A DNA stretch of 64,000 nucleotides, from positions 8,323,501 through 8,387,500 of the forward strand of contig NZ_CP063849.1 of the NCBI RefSeq assembly GCF_015277775.1. The letters are read 5' to 3'. The first letter of the stretch is position 1. Each line of letters begins with the position of its first letter. This document shows positions 38,711 through 46,059 of this stretch, piece after piece. The DNA is from Paludibaculum fermentans. GTDB lineage: Bacteria; Acidobacteriota; Terriglobia; Bryobacterales; Bryobacteraceae. The position numbers and the translations under genes were made by a program. A model generated the notes under the pieces. That model was not told where the DNA came from. It did not search any database and saw only the letters and a program-made list of their open reading frames with translations.

Positions 38711-40027
38711 ATGCCCCCGGTGCTGTTGGTGGAAGACGATCCCTCGGTTCGATCGACTATCTCCACATTTCTCGAATTGGAAGGCTATGCCGTGGAGGCT
38801 GTTTCCTCCACGCGTGAGGCGTTCCTGCGTCTGAACCACGCAAGTTATCCCATCGTCATCTCCGATATTTACATTGATGAACGAACAGGCATCGATATTT
38901 TAAAGGCCGCGCGGCTGGCCAACGATACCTGCGCCGTGATCCTCATGTCGGCCCGTGGCAGCATGGAAACTGTCATGGCGGCCACTCGCGGCGGCGCCTT
39001 CGACTACCTGGCGAAACCCTTCGAGCTCGACGATCTCCTCTCCATCGTGAAGCGCGCCGAGGGTGCGGCCGATGAGGAAGGGGACGAGGACATCGATCCC
39101 GAGGAGCCGCTGGCGACTGAGATGATCGGCAGTTCCGCCAAGCTCATCGAGATCTACAAGACCATCTCACGCGTGGCGCCCACGGATGCGCTGGTACTCA
39201 TCGAGGGCGAGACCGGTACGGGCAAAGAGTTAATTGCGCATCTTTTACACGCTAATTCACGCCGTTCCTCCATGCCTTTCCTGCCGGTTGACTGCGCTTC
39301 CCTGGCGCCCTCTCTGGTGGAGAGTGAGCTCTTTGGAGCCATGAAAGGCGCGTATACCGGCGCCGATCGCGATCGTACGGGCGTCTTTGAAGCCGCCAAC
39401 GGCGGCACCGTCTTCCTGGATGAGATCGGAGAAATTGATCTCAACTTTCAGTTGAAATTGCTCCGGTTTCTGCAGGAAAAAGAGATCCGCCCCCTCGGCT
39501 CTTCCCGGCCGCGCAAGGTGGATGTGCGCATCCTCGCCGCCACCAATCGCAATCTCCGCAAGATGGTGGAGGAAGGGAAATTCCGGGAGGACCTCTGGTA
39601 CCGCCTGGATGTTGTTCGCATCGGAGTGCCTCCGCTGCGCGAACGGCATGGCGACGTGCCGCTGCTGGTAGGCGCGTTTCTCAAACGCTACAACGAGCGG
39701 TACGCACTGGAAACAAAGATTACGGAAAGCGGCATGAAGGCGCTGGCCGACTACACCTGGCCGGGCAATATCCGCCAGTTGCAGCACATGATGGAGCGCC
39801 TCGTAATTCTCTCCCCTAGTGGCCGTATCACCGAGGATGCCGTGGATGATGCCATCCGCACCTCCAGCCCCAAGGAGCAGGCGGGCGAATCACTGGCCGA
39901 TACCGAGATGGAGCAGATCCGCAAGGTTCTGGCCGCCACGGGCGGAAACAAGAGCCGCGCGGCGAGGATCCTGGGCATTGAGCGGAAGACTCTTTACCGC
40001 AAACTGGAACGTATGGGGCTCGCCTGA
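38711..40027 (+). CDS. NtrC-type sigma-54-dependent response regulator
   Basis: A 438-residue regulator. The receiver domain (1-115) has the acidic pair DD at 9-10, phosphoacceptor Asp52 and Lys102. The AAA+ domain has Walker A GETGTGKE (166-173), GAYTGA (213-218), GGTVFLDEIGEI (Walker B) and the R-finger region FREDLWYRLDVV. A Fis-type helix-turn-helix (NKSRAARILGIERKTLYRKL) closes it. GAYTGA replaces the usual GAFTGA; tyrosine in place of phenylalanine occurs in natural activators. It should activate sigma-54 promoters when phosphorylated by the CHASE2 kinase. I found no convincing -24/-12 site in the window, so its targets are elsewhere. Confidence 0.94.
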   Translation: MPPVLLVEDDPSVRSTISTFLELEGYAVEAVSSTREAFLRLNHASYPIVISDIYIDERTGIDILKAARLANDTCAVILMSARGSMETVMAATRGGAFDYLAKPFELDDLLSIVKRAEGAADEEGDEDIDPEEPLATEMIGSSAKLIEIYKTISRVAPTDALVLIEGETGTGKELIAHLLHANSRRSSMPFLPVDCASLAPSLVESELFGAMKGAYTGADRDRTGVFEAANGGTVFLDEIGEIDLNFQLKLLRFLQEKEIRPLGSSRPRKVDVRILAATNRNLRKMVEEGKFREDLWYRLDVVRIGVPPLRERHGDVPLLVGAFLKRYNERYALETKITESGMKALADYTWPGNIRQLQHMMERLVILSPSGRITEDAVDDAIRTSSPKEQAGESLADTEMEQIRKVLAATGGNKSRAARILGIERKTLYRKLERMGLA

Positions 40028-40071
40028 CGGCGTCAGGCTGCCAAAGGGTGTGAGACGGTTCCTTTGGAGGG

Positions 40072-40088
40072 TGTAGAGAAGCTCTACA
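40072..40088. promoter_or_regulatory. palindrome TGTAGAG-N3-CTCTACA
   Basis: A perfect 7-bp inverted repeat with a 3-bp spacer, 45 bp after the response-regulator stop codon. It shares the half-site TGTAGA and the 3-bp spacing with the two operators in front of the first padR gene, but its arms are 1 bp longer. It may be another site of the same regulator or a simple 3' hairpin. Confidence 0.4.
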
Positions 40089-40211
40089 GCCGCCGACTCG
40101 AAGCGGAGATCGGTCCATGTGCCGGCGTAGAAAAGGCAATTCAGAGGCCGGAGTCCTGGACTCTTACCACTTCGTAAAATTCAAGCTATTGAAAACACAA
40201 GGAATATTTGT

Positions 40212-40242
40212 TTGACGAAATGACGTGTTTCGGCGTTAGAAT
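40212..40242 (+). promoter_or_regulatory. sigma-70-type promoter of the 48-residue membrane protein
   Basis: TTGACG at 40212-40217 and TAGAAT at 40237-40242 with a 19-bp spacer (18 if the -10 is read one base earlier). It lies in an AT-rich stretch that stands out against the GC-rich surroundings, ~60 bp upstream of the small gene's start codon. Confidence 0.6.
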
Positions 40243-40301
40243 GAGGCTGCTCGGCATCAGATACGGTTTGTACCTTAGTCCGTAGACGGGAGGTCGCTTC
40301 C

Positions 40302-40448
40302 ATGTTCGAGTCCCTCGACGAGCAGATGAAACACGACGACGAATTGGAAACCACGCCAAAAGAGAAGTATCTCAAATGGCTGCTGGTCGGTGTAGTCTCC
40401 GTGTTGTTGTTCGGAGGCCTTTATATGGGCGTCCGGCTGTTGGAATAA
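40302..40448 (+). CDS. 48-residue single-pass membrane protein
   Basis: ATG at 40302, TAA at 40446-40448. The N-terminal half is hydrophilic and acidic-basic (MFESLDEQMKHDDELETT), followed by PKEKYLKW. One hydrophobic helix (LLVGVVSVLLFGGLYMGV) and a short tail RLLE end it. A cytoplasmic N-terminus and a single inner-membrane helix are likely. It has a good ribosome binding site (GGGAGG), its own promoter and a strong terminator, so it is a stand-alone unit rather than a leader. I do not recognise a family; short membrane proteins of this type often tune larger membrane complexes. Confidence 0.75.
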   Translation: MFESLDEQMKHDDELETTPKEKYLKWLLVGVVSVLLFGGLYMGVRLLE

Positions 40449-40512
40449 CAGTCCGCACGCGGCAGAGAGGCCTTCCTAAACGAGCAAACACAACAACTAA
40501 GATTCATTGCGG

Positions 40513-40536
40513 ACGGGCCCCACGGGGCCCGTTTTG
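40513..40536. terminator. intrinsic terminator between convergent genes
   Basis: ACGGGCCC and GGGCCCGT form an 8-bp stem with a 4-nt loop, followed by TTTT on the plus strand. It terminates the small membrane-protein gene and also lies immediately beyond the stop of the convergent lysozyme-like gene. Confidence 0.8.
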
Positions 40537-40538
40537 CG

Positions 40539-41033
40539 CTAGAAGACCCCGGCCTGGGCCAACTCGGCCGGACCCAACTGGCTCATCACGGCCTTGACGG
40601 CTGTTGTGTATTCCCGCCGCGGATTGTACAGTTTCAAGACCTGATCCACATTTTTCTTCCTGTACATCCGGGATTTGCCCAGCTTCGAAGCCACCCGGTA
40701 AATCCCCTCCCGGGTCGATCTGAACTTCAGCTTGCAGTTGTCCCACCCGAACATATTGTTGTTGTACGCTACTTTGCCGCCGCCCGATTCAATAAAGGAC
40801 AGACTCGGCAGCAATCGCCAGTCCAGGTCGTGCTGGTCTGCGGCTGTAATGAAATCAGCGGCATAGACTTGGGCTGGGCAATCGCGTTCCTGGAAGAACT
40901 GCTTGACTCGGATCAGACGCGGGTCGGTTTTGCTGACGGCCATATCTGCCGGGCGGGGGTCGGGGTCAGCTGCCGTTTGACCGGCCAATAGACCCGCAAT
41001 CACCACCAAGCCTCTCGATAATGCCTTTGTCAT
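40539..41033 (-). CDS. secreted lysozyme-like (glucosaminidase/lytic transglycosylase fold) protein
   Basis: A 164-residue protein with a signal peptide (MTKALSRGLVVIAGLLAGQTAA). The mature part contains AADFITAADQHDLDWRLLPSLSFIESGGG, in which the Glu of SFIESGG is placed like the catalytic glutamate of lysozyme-fold enzymes, followed by NNNMFGWDN, typical of glucosaminidase-type domains. It probably acts on peptidoglycan. An AAGGAG lies 14 nt before the ATG at 41033; a TTG one codon upstream is also possible. It is divergent from the microcompartment genes across 509 bp. Confidence 0.75.
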   Translation of the reverse strand: MTKALSRGLVVIAGLLAGQTAADPDPRPADMAVSKTDPRLIRVKQFFQERDCPAQVYAADFITAADQHDLDWRLLPSLSFIESGGGKVAYNNNMFGWDNCKLKFRSTREGIYRVASKLGKSRMYRKKNVDQVLKLYNPRREYTTAVKAVMSQLGPAELAQAGVF

Positions 41034-41542
41034 CAAAAACAAACTCTCCTTCAGGTTCTAGCCACCAGTTCCGAAGTACTTTCGTTTTCGGTGTAGTTGA
41101 GCCGGGTCGCAACTCCGGCGATTTTTCCCCGGCCTCCGAGCCAGGTCACTGCTCCGGCGGTTGCGCCGGGATTCTACTCCGGCCGATTGGTCCGGAGCGT
41201 CTTAGGACGTCTCTCGCGTGTCGAAGGCAACAGGCGGGGTCCTTCGAATCGAGGTAGGACGCCACGCGTTGCAGCTTCATGGGCTATCGCGGAGTGGCTG
41301 GCCGATTACGGCTCCCTAGCGTCCTGGGCATGAGGACCATTATACCATAGGGATGTCTCTCGTCCAGCTCTGTATGTTGTTGATTTTATTGGTCTTGCAT
41401 TTATGGTCAAGGTTGGACAGCCCGCATTTGGGTGCATCGGCGGCCCCTCGCGGCGGCCTCTCCAGCGGTATCGCACACACCTTGGTTGTGATACCGTGGG
41501 AGTTTCTGCAAGTTCACTCAGTCGTGCTCGTCGGGAGGTTCA
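41034..41542. other. 509-bp divergent intergenic region upstream of the microcompartment genes
   Basis: No protein-coding gene is convincing here. The left part carries the word CTCCGGC three times in the same direction (41113, 41152, 41177) and TCCGGAG in inverse near 41191; GGTCGC/GCCGGG words lie between. The right part is AT-richer (about 41340-41420) and probably contains the promoter for the shell-protein gene. It could be a structured leader RNA, but I do not recognise any riboswitch class. Confidence 0.4.
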
Positions 41543-41833
41543 ATGGAAGCCCTTGGAATGATCGAAACGAAAGGCTTGATCGGTGCGATCGAAGCCGCCG
41601 ACGCGATGGTAAAGACCGCCAACGTCACACTCACCGGCAAGGAATATGTGGGCGCCGCGTATGTTTGCGTCACTGTCCGGGGTGATGTCGGCGCTGTCAA
41701 GGCAGCCACGGATGCCGGAGCCGCCGCAGCCCGCCGCGTGGGCGAACTCATTGCCGTTCACGTCATTCCGAACCCGCACGAGGAGACCGAGAAGATTCTG
41801 CCCGTCCCGAAGAAGAACGACAAGGTCGGATAA
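41543..41833 (+). CDS. bacterial microcompartment hexameric shell protein (BMC-H)
   Basis: A 96-residue single-BMC-domain protein of the PduA/EutM/CcmK type: [29 protein letters not shown], then [35 protein letters not shown]. Hexamers of such proteins tile the facets of a protein shell. The ribosome binding site is GGGAGG. The aldehyde dehydrogenase gene follows on the same strand. No trimeric or pentameric shell gene (BMC-T, BMC-P/EutN) is in the window, so the rest of the shell must be encoded elsewhere or the locus is a satellite. Confidence 0.93.
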   Translation: MEALGMIETKGLIGAIEAADAMVKTANVTLTGKEYVGAAYVCVTVRGDVGAVKAATDAGAAAARRVGELIAVHVIPNPHEETEKILPVPKKNDKVG

Positions 41834-41912
41834 GCCGGCGGCCTCCATATATAGAGGAGACGCGCTGATCTGCGCGCTCTTGCAAGGATGACTGGTTGTG
41901 TGGGGGGAAGGC

Positions 41913-43769
41913 ATGCTGCATGATGCGGACCTGGTCTCGGTCCAGGAGGTCCGGGAAAAAGTTGATAAGGCTTACGCCGCTTGGCAGACCTATAAAAACT
42001 TCACTCAGGAGCAGATCGACGCGGTAGTCGAAGCCGTGGCCGCCAAGGGGCGCGCACACGCCAGGCGCCTGGCTGAACTCGCGGTTCGCGAGACCGGCAT
42101 GGGCAATGTCGAGGACAAGTATGCGAAGAACATGCTCTGCTCCGACACTCTCCTGCGTGCCATTCGCGGCATGAAGACCGTTGGCGTCCTGCGTGAACTC
42201 CCAGAGCAGAAGATCACGGAAGTGGGCGTCCCGCAAGGCGTCGTCGCCGCGATCTGCCCCACCACGAATCCAACGTCCACTGTCTTCTTCAAGACCATCA
42301 TTGCCCTGAAATCGGGCAACGCCATCGTTCTCAGTCCGCACCCGCGAGCCAGGGAATGCACCTGCGCCGCCGCCGCGCTGCTGGCTGAAGCCGCCGCGGA
42401 AGCGGGTGCGCCGCCCGACATTATCCAGTGCGCCACCAACTCCACGCTCGAGGGCACGCAGGCCCTCATGAAGCACCCCAAGACCGGCGTCATTCTGGCC
42501 ACGGGCGGAGCCGGCATGGTACGCGCGGCATACTCTTCCGGCAAGCCGGCCTTCGGCGTGGGACCCGGCAACGTGCCGGTCCTGCTGGATGTCTCCGCCA
42601 ATCTTGCGCAGGCTGTGGCGCGCATCGTTAGCGGGAAGAGCTTCGATTTCGGCACCGTCTGCTCCAGTGAACAGACCGTTGTCGCCGAACGCGGGCTGCG
42701 CGATCGCATGCTCGCTGAGTTCAAAGCGCGCAAGGCGTACATCCTCAACGATCAGGAACGTGCCGCCGTAGAGAGGACTCTCTTCAGCAGTGGCACCACT
42801 GTCCGCGCCGACTGCGTCGGCAAGTCTCCCCAGACCATCGCCCAACTCGCCGGCATCACGATTCCCGCCGATGCGGCCATCCTGGTCGCGGAGATTCAGG
42901 GCGTGGGCCGCGAGCATCCTCTCTCGGCCGAAAAGCTCTCCCCCGTCCTCGCGCTGCTCTTCGTCGATTCCTTCGAGGCCGGGCTGGATGCCTGTGAAGC
43001 GATTCTCAAGTTCGGTGGACTGGGCCATACCTGTGTGATCCATGCCGGCGACGAATCCAAGGTCCGCCGCTTTGGCCTGCGCATGCCGGCCTTCCGTGTG
43101 CTTGTGAATACGGCCTCTCCACAGGGCTCCGTTGGCATCACCACCAACGTGCAGCCTTCGATGACCCTCGGCTGCGGAGCCATCGCCGGCAACATCACCA
43201 GTGACAACGTCGGCCCTCAGCACCTCATCAATATCAAGCGCATCGCCTGGGCTGTGCGCGATCCCGAGCCCGCGCCAGGCCAGCCCGCCGGGTTGAACAT
43301 TGACAAGGCCGCGCTCGTCGCCGCCGTGGAACGCTATCTTGCGCAGCGTGGTGTGAATGTCAGCGGTGCAACGTTATCGGCCGCTGTAGCCGCCGCCCTG
43401 CCCGCGCAGGCGCCCGTCGTTGCGCCCGCGCCCAAGCCTCCCTTGCATGGTGCTGTCGCCGGCGCCGTCGATCGTTTTCTGGCCGCCAAGCAAGCGCAGG
43501 CTACGGCCTCAGTGGAACCGCCGTCCGCGCCGTCCTGTGGCTGCGGTATCAAACCCGCGGAACCCACGTCGGCTGTTCCTGCCGCGCCCGCGGCACCGGC
43601 TCAGATCCCCGCTCCAAAGATTGAAATCGTTCCCTTCGTTTGCGAAGCGGACGTTCGCGAAGCAATCGCGAAAAAGAAGAAGATATTCATCGGCCCCAAG
43701 ACAATCGTCACCCCATCGGCCAGAGACCTGGCCGGGCCCGATGAGATCCTGGTGAGGGCCGAGCGCTAA
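41913..43769 (+). CDS. acylating aldehyde dehydrogenase with long C-terminal microcompartment-type tail
   Basis: A 618-residue protein. Residues 1-450 are a CoA-acylating aldehyde dehydrogenase like PduP/EutE/AdhE-N: CPTTNPTSTVFFKT, GVGPGNVPV (216-223), catalytic Cys250 in FGTVCSSEQTVV, and PQGSVGITTNVQPSMTLGCG. About 170 residues are added after it. Helix 465-480 (KAALVAAVERYLAQRG) and helix 512-528 (HGAVAGAVDRFLAAKQA) resemble each other and look like encapsulation peptides; they are joined by Ala/Pro linkers. A cysteine pair (SCGCG, 541-545) and a terminal domain (570-618, VREA...IVTPSARDLA) that recalls the EutQ N-terminus follow. Start: ATG at 41913; a GTG at 41898 is the alternative. 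It converts an aldehyde to acyl-CoA, probably inside a shell. Confidence 0.88.
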   Translation: MLHDADLVSVQEVREKVDKAYAAWQTYKNFTQEQIDAVVEAVAAKGRAHARRLAELAVRETGMGNVEDKYAKNMLCSDTLLRAIRGMKTVGVLRELPEQKITEVGVPQGVVAAICPTTNPTSTVFFKTIIALKSGNAIVLSPHPRARECTCAAAALLAEAAAEAGAPPDIIQCATNSTLEGTQALMKHPKTGVILATGGAGMVRAAYSSGKPAFGVGPGNVPVLLDVSANLAQAVARIVSGKSFDFGTVCSSEQTVVAERGLRDRMLAEFKARKAYILNDQERAAVERTLFSSGTTVRADCVGKSPQTIAQLAGITIPADAAILVAEIQGVGREHPLSAEKLSPVLALLFVDSFEAGLDACEAILKFGGLGHTCVIHAGDESKVRRFGLRMPAFRVLVNTASPQGSVGITTNVQPSMTLGCGAIAGNITSDNVGPQHLINIKRIAWAVRDPEPAPGQPAGLNIDKAALVAAVERYLAQRGVNVSGATLSAAVAAALPAQAPVVAPAPKPPLHGAVAGAVDRFLAAKQAQATASVEPPSAPSCGCGIKPAEPTSAVPAAPAAPAQIPAPKIEIVPFVCEADVREAIAKKKKIFIGPKTIVTPSARDLAGPDEILVRAER

Positions 43770-43789
43770 CCGCGCTGGAGAACCCATCC

Positions 43790-44278
43790 GTGAGACCAAA
43801 CCTCGACTCGTTGACCGAAGAGATCCAGCACTACCTCGAAACCGAGCACTTCGTCGTATATCGCTCCATGAGCCGCGCCACCGACGATGGGCGCTTCGTT
43901 TACTGGGACACGGGCCGGTTGCCCGATTACCACCGGTTTTTGGAATGCGCGCTACAACTGGGTGTTCGGCTCGTTCATTTCCACACCCGCGAGTTCCGCT
44001 CCCACCACCGGGAAGAAGCACTCGAACTGCTGGAAGAGTCCGAAATGCCGCGCGACGACAAGCGCGACCTGGAGCGGCGCATCCGAGAGCTCTCCATTTA
44101 CGAAGGCTTCATTTGCGCGATCGAGCTCAGCTTCGATTTCGAGGGCCGCATTTACCTCTTTGAACTCCAGACCGAGTGGTATGAAGAATGGCACGACATC
44201 CTTGATCAGCTCGAGGATGCCGGCCCGGATGGACCCGAGGAAGCCGGCGGCTACGGCGGCTTCTACTCGAACAACTGA
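43790..44278 (+). CDS. conserved-looking acidic protein of unknown function
   Basis: A 162-residue protein starting at GTG 43790, 20 bp after the dehydrogenase stop. It is rich in Glu, Asp and Arg, with alternating helices and strands: FVVYRSMSRATDDGRFVYWD, EEALELLEESEMPRDDKRDLERRI, FICAIELSFDFEGRIYLFEL. The C-terminal tail is Gly-rich (GGYGGFYSNN). There is no signal peptide or membrane segment. I do not recognise the family. Close spacing upstream (20 bp) and to recJ downstream (2 bp) suggests co-transcription, though a functional link to either is not evident. Confidence 0.75.
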   Translation: MRPNLDSLTEEIQHYLETEHFVVYRSMSRATDDGRFVYWDTGRLPDYHRFLECALQLGVRLVHFHTREFRSHHREEALELLEESEMPRDDKRDLERRIRELSIYEGFICAIELSFDFEGRIYLFELQTEWYEEWHDILDQLEDAGPDGPEEAGGYGGFYSNN

Positions 44279-44280
44279 GA

Positions 44281-46026
44281 ATGATGCAAACTCAGGCGCG
44301 CTGGTCACTCGCCGAAACATCAGAGAAGGAAGTGGCGGCGCTGGCCGCCCGATGTGGGCTCCAATTGCCCGCGGCCCGCGTCCTGTGGTCGCGCGGCTTC
44401 CGGACGCAGCAGGACGTCGAGCATTTCCTGCATCCCCGGCTCACTGATCTGACGGATCCGTTCCTGATGGCCGGCATGCAGCAGGCCGTCGATCGCATCC
44501 GCCGCGCCGTCGATCGCAAGGAGAAGATCCTGGTCTACGGCGACTACGATGTCGACGGTGTCTCCAGTGTCGTGATCCTCAGCAAGATGCTGGAGTTCAT
44601 GGGACATGCGCCCGAATACCACGTGCCCGACCGCCTGAAGGACGGCTACGGCATGCAGGTGTCGGTCGTGGAACAGGCGGCCCGCGAAGGCGTCAACCTC
44701 ATCATCAGCGTCGATACAGGCATCCGCGCCATCGAAGCCGTCAAAGCCGCTGTGGCCGTTGGCGTCGATGTCGTCATCACCGACCATCATCTGCCTGAGG
44801 AAGAGCTGCCGCCGGCCGTCGCCATCCTCAACCCAAACCGGCCCGACTGCCTCTATCCCAACAAGAACCTCTGCGGCGCCGGAGTCACGCTCAAGCTGAT
44901 TCAGGCCCTGATGGAAAGCCTGAACTGGCCGCCCGACCGCATCGTTCGCTACTCCGATTCCTTCCTTGTCATGGTCGCCATCGCGACGGTTGCCGACGTT
45001 GTCCCGCTCACGGGCGAAAACCGTGTCATCGTCAAACGCGGACTTGACGGCCTCTCAAAGACCCGCAATCCGGGCCTGCGCGCGTTGCTCGAGGCCAGTG
45101 GAGTCGAGCCTGGCTCCGCCATGACCGCCACCGACGTGGGCTTCCGTGTCTCCCCCCGTATCAACGCGGCCGGCAGAATGGACAATGCCCGCGAAGTGGT
45201 GGAAATGTTCCTCACCAGCGATGAGGAGCGCGCCCGCGCCATCGCCACGCGCCTGGATGGGCTCAACCTGGAACGCCAGCGCACCGGCGAGGCCATCGTC
45301 AAGGCAATCCTCGAAGAGTGCGGGGAAGACGGCCCTGGGCCCGACCGCGCAGGCCTCGTCTTCTATTCGCCCGACTGGCATCGCGGCGTCGTGGGCATCG
45401 TCGCCAACCGCGTCGTCGAACTCTTTCACCGCCCGGCCATTGTGCTGGGCCGCGATGAAAACACCGGAATGGCGCAAGGCTCCGGCCGCTCAATTCCCGG
45501 TTTCCATCTGCTGGATGCCCTCAACGGCATGGCGGAAGTGTTCATCCGCTTCGGCGGCCACCGCCAGGCTGTGGGCGTGACGTTGGAAGAGTCGCGGGTA
45601 GAGGAACTCAAGCAGCGCTTCAATGCCTTCGCCCGCGAAACCCTCAGCGATGAGGACCTCGCCCCCGAGCGTCTGCTCGACGCCGAGGCCACCATCGACG
45701 AATTGAACGACACCGCCGTCGACGAGATCCTGCACCTCGCCCCCTTCGGGCTGGGTAACCGCGCGCCTCTGTTCCTGCTGCGCAACGTCGAGATCCGCCA
45801 GACGCCGGAAGTTTTCGGCAAGGATCGCGATCACCTGCGCATTCGCATCTTCCAGGGCAACCGTTCGCTCTTTGCCAAAGCCTGGCGTTTCGCCGGGCGC
45901 ATCGGCGAACTCCAGCAGGGTGCCCGCGTCGACGTTGCGTTGACCGTGGAAGCTGACGCGTTCAGCGCCAAGCGCGGCTACAGTCCCTGGAGCGCCACCA
46001 TCCGCGACATTCGCCCCGTGGACTAG
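44281..46026 (+). CDS. recJ: single-stranded-DNA-specific exonuclease RecJ
   Basis: A 581-residue DHH-superfamily nuclease. DYDVDG at 88-93, the DHH motif at 168-170 (ITDHH), the VADVVPLTGENR segment and the DHHA1 region with FGGHRQAVG are all intact. It degrades single-stranded DNA 5' to 3' in recombination and mismatch repair. Length is normal for bacterial RecJ. The ATG begins 2 bp after the stop of the preceding gene, so they are translationally linked. Confidence 0.95.
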   Translation: MMQTQARWSLAETSEKEVAALAARCGLQLPAARVLWSRGFRTQQDVEHFLHPRLTDLTDPFLMAGMQQAVDRIRRAVDRKEKILVYGDYDVDGVSSVVILSKMLEFMGHAPEYHVPDRLKDGYGMQVSVVEQAAREGVNLIISVDTGIRAIEAVKAAVAVGVDVVITDHHLPEEELPPAVAILNPNRPDCLYPNKNLCGAGVTLKLIQALMESLNWPPDRIVRYSDSFLVMVAIATVADVVPLTGENRVIVKRGLDGLSKTRNPGLRALLEASGVEPGSAMTATDVGFRVSPRINAAGRMDNAREVVEMFLTSDEERARAIATRLDGLNLERQRTGEAIVKAILEECGEDGPGPDRAGLVFYSPDWHRGVVGIVANRVVELFHRPAIVLGRDENTGMAQGSGRSIPGFHLLDALNGMAEVFIRFGGHRQAVGVTLEESRVEELKQRFNAFARETLSDEDLAPERLLDAEATIDELNDTAVDEILHLAPFGLGNRAPLFLLRNVEIRQTPEVFGKDRDHLRIRIFQGNRSLFAKAWRFAGRIGELQQGARVDVALTVEADAFSAKRGYSPWSATIRDIRPVD

Positions 46027-46044
46027 CCGGGCCAGCCGCCCGGC
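46026..46044. terminator. hairpin between convergent recJ and SDR genes
   Basis: GCCGGGC at 46026-46032 pairs with GCCCGGC at 46038-46044 across CAGCC. It starts at the last base of the recJ stop codon and lies in the 33-bp gap before the convergent dehydrogenase stop. No T tract follows directly; a TTTT appears ~12 bp on. Confidence 0.45.
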
Positions 46045-46059
46045 CCCGCGGGCACCTTT

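Noticed and set aside
41100-41340. Candidate riboswitch or structural RNA (RNase P, SRP, tmRNA) in the long intergenic region
   Set aside because: None of the conserved core sequences of these RNAs could be found; only unexplained CTCCGGC repeats.
41353-41685. 110-codon plus-strand frame starting with a hydrophobic stretch upstream of the shell gene
   Set aside because: It runs out of frame through the shell-protein gene and has no ribosome binding site.
41763-43223. 486-codon minus-strand frame opposite the aldehyde dehydrogenase
   Set aside because: Gly/Asp/His-biased shadow; the dehydrogenase has the catalytic cysteine and cofactor motifs.
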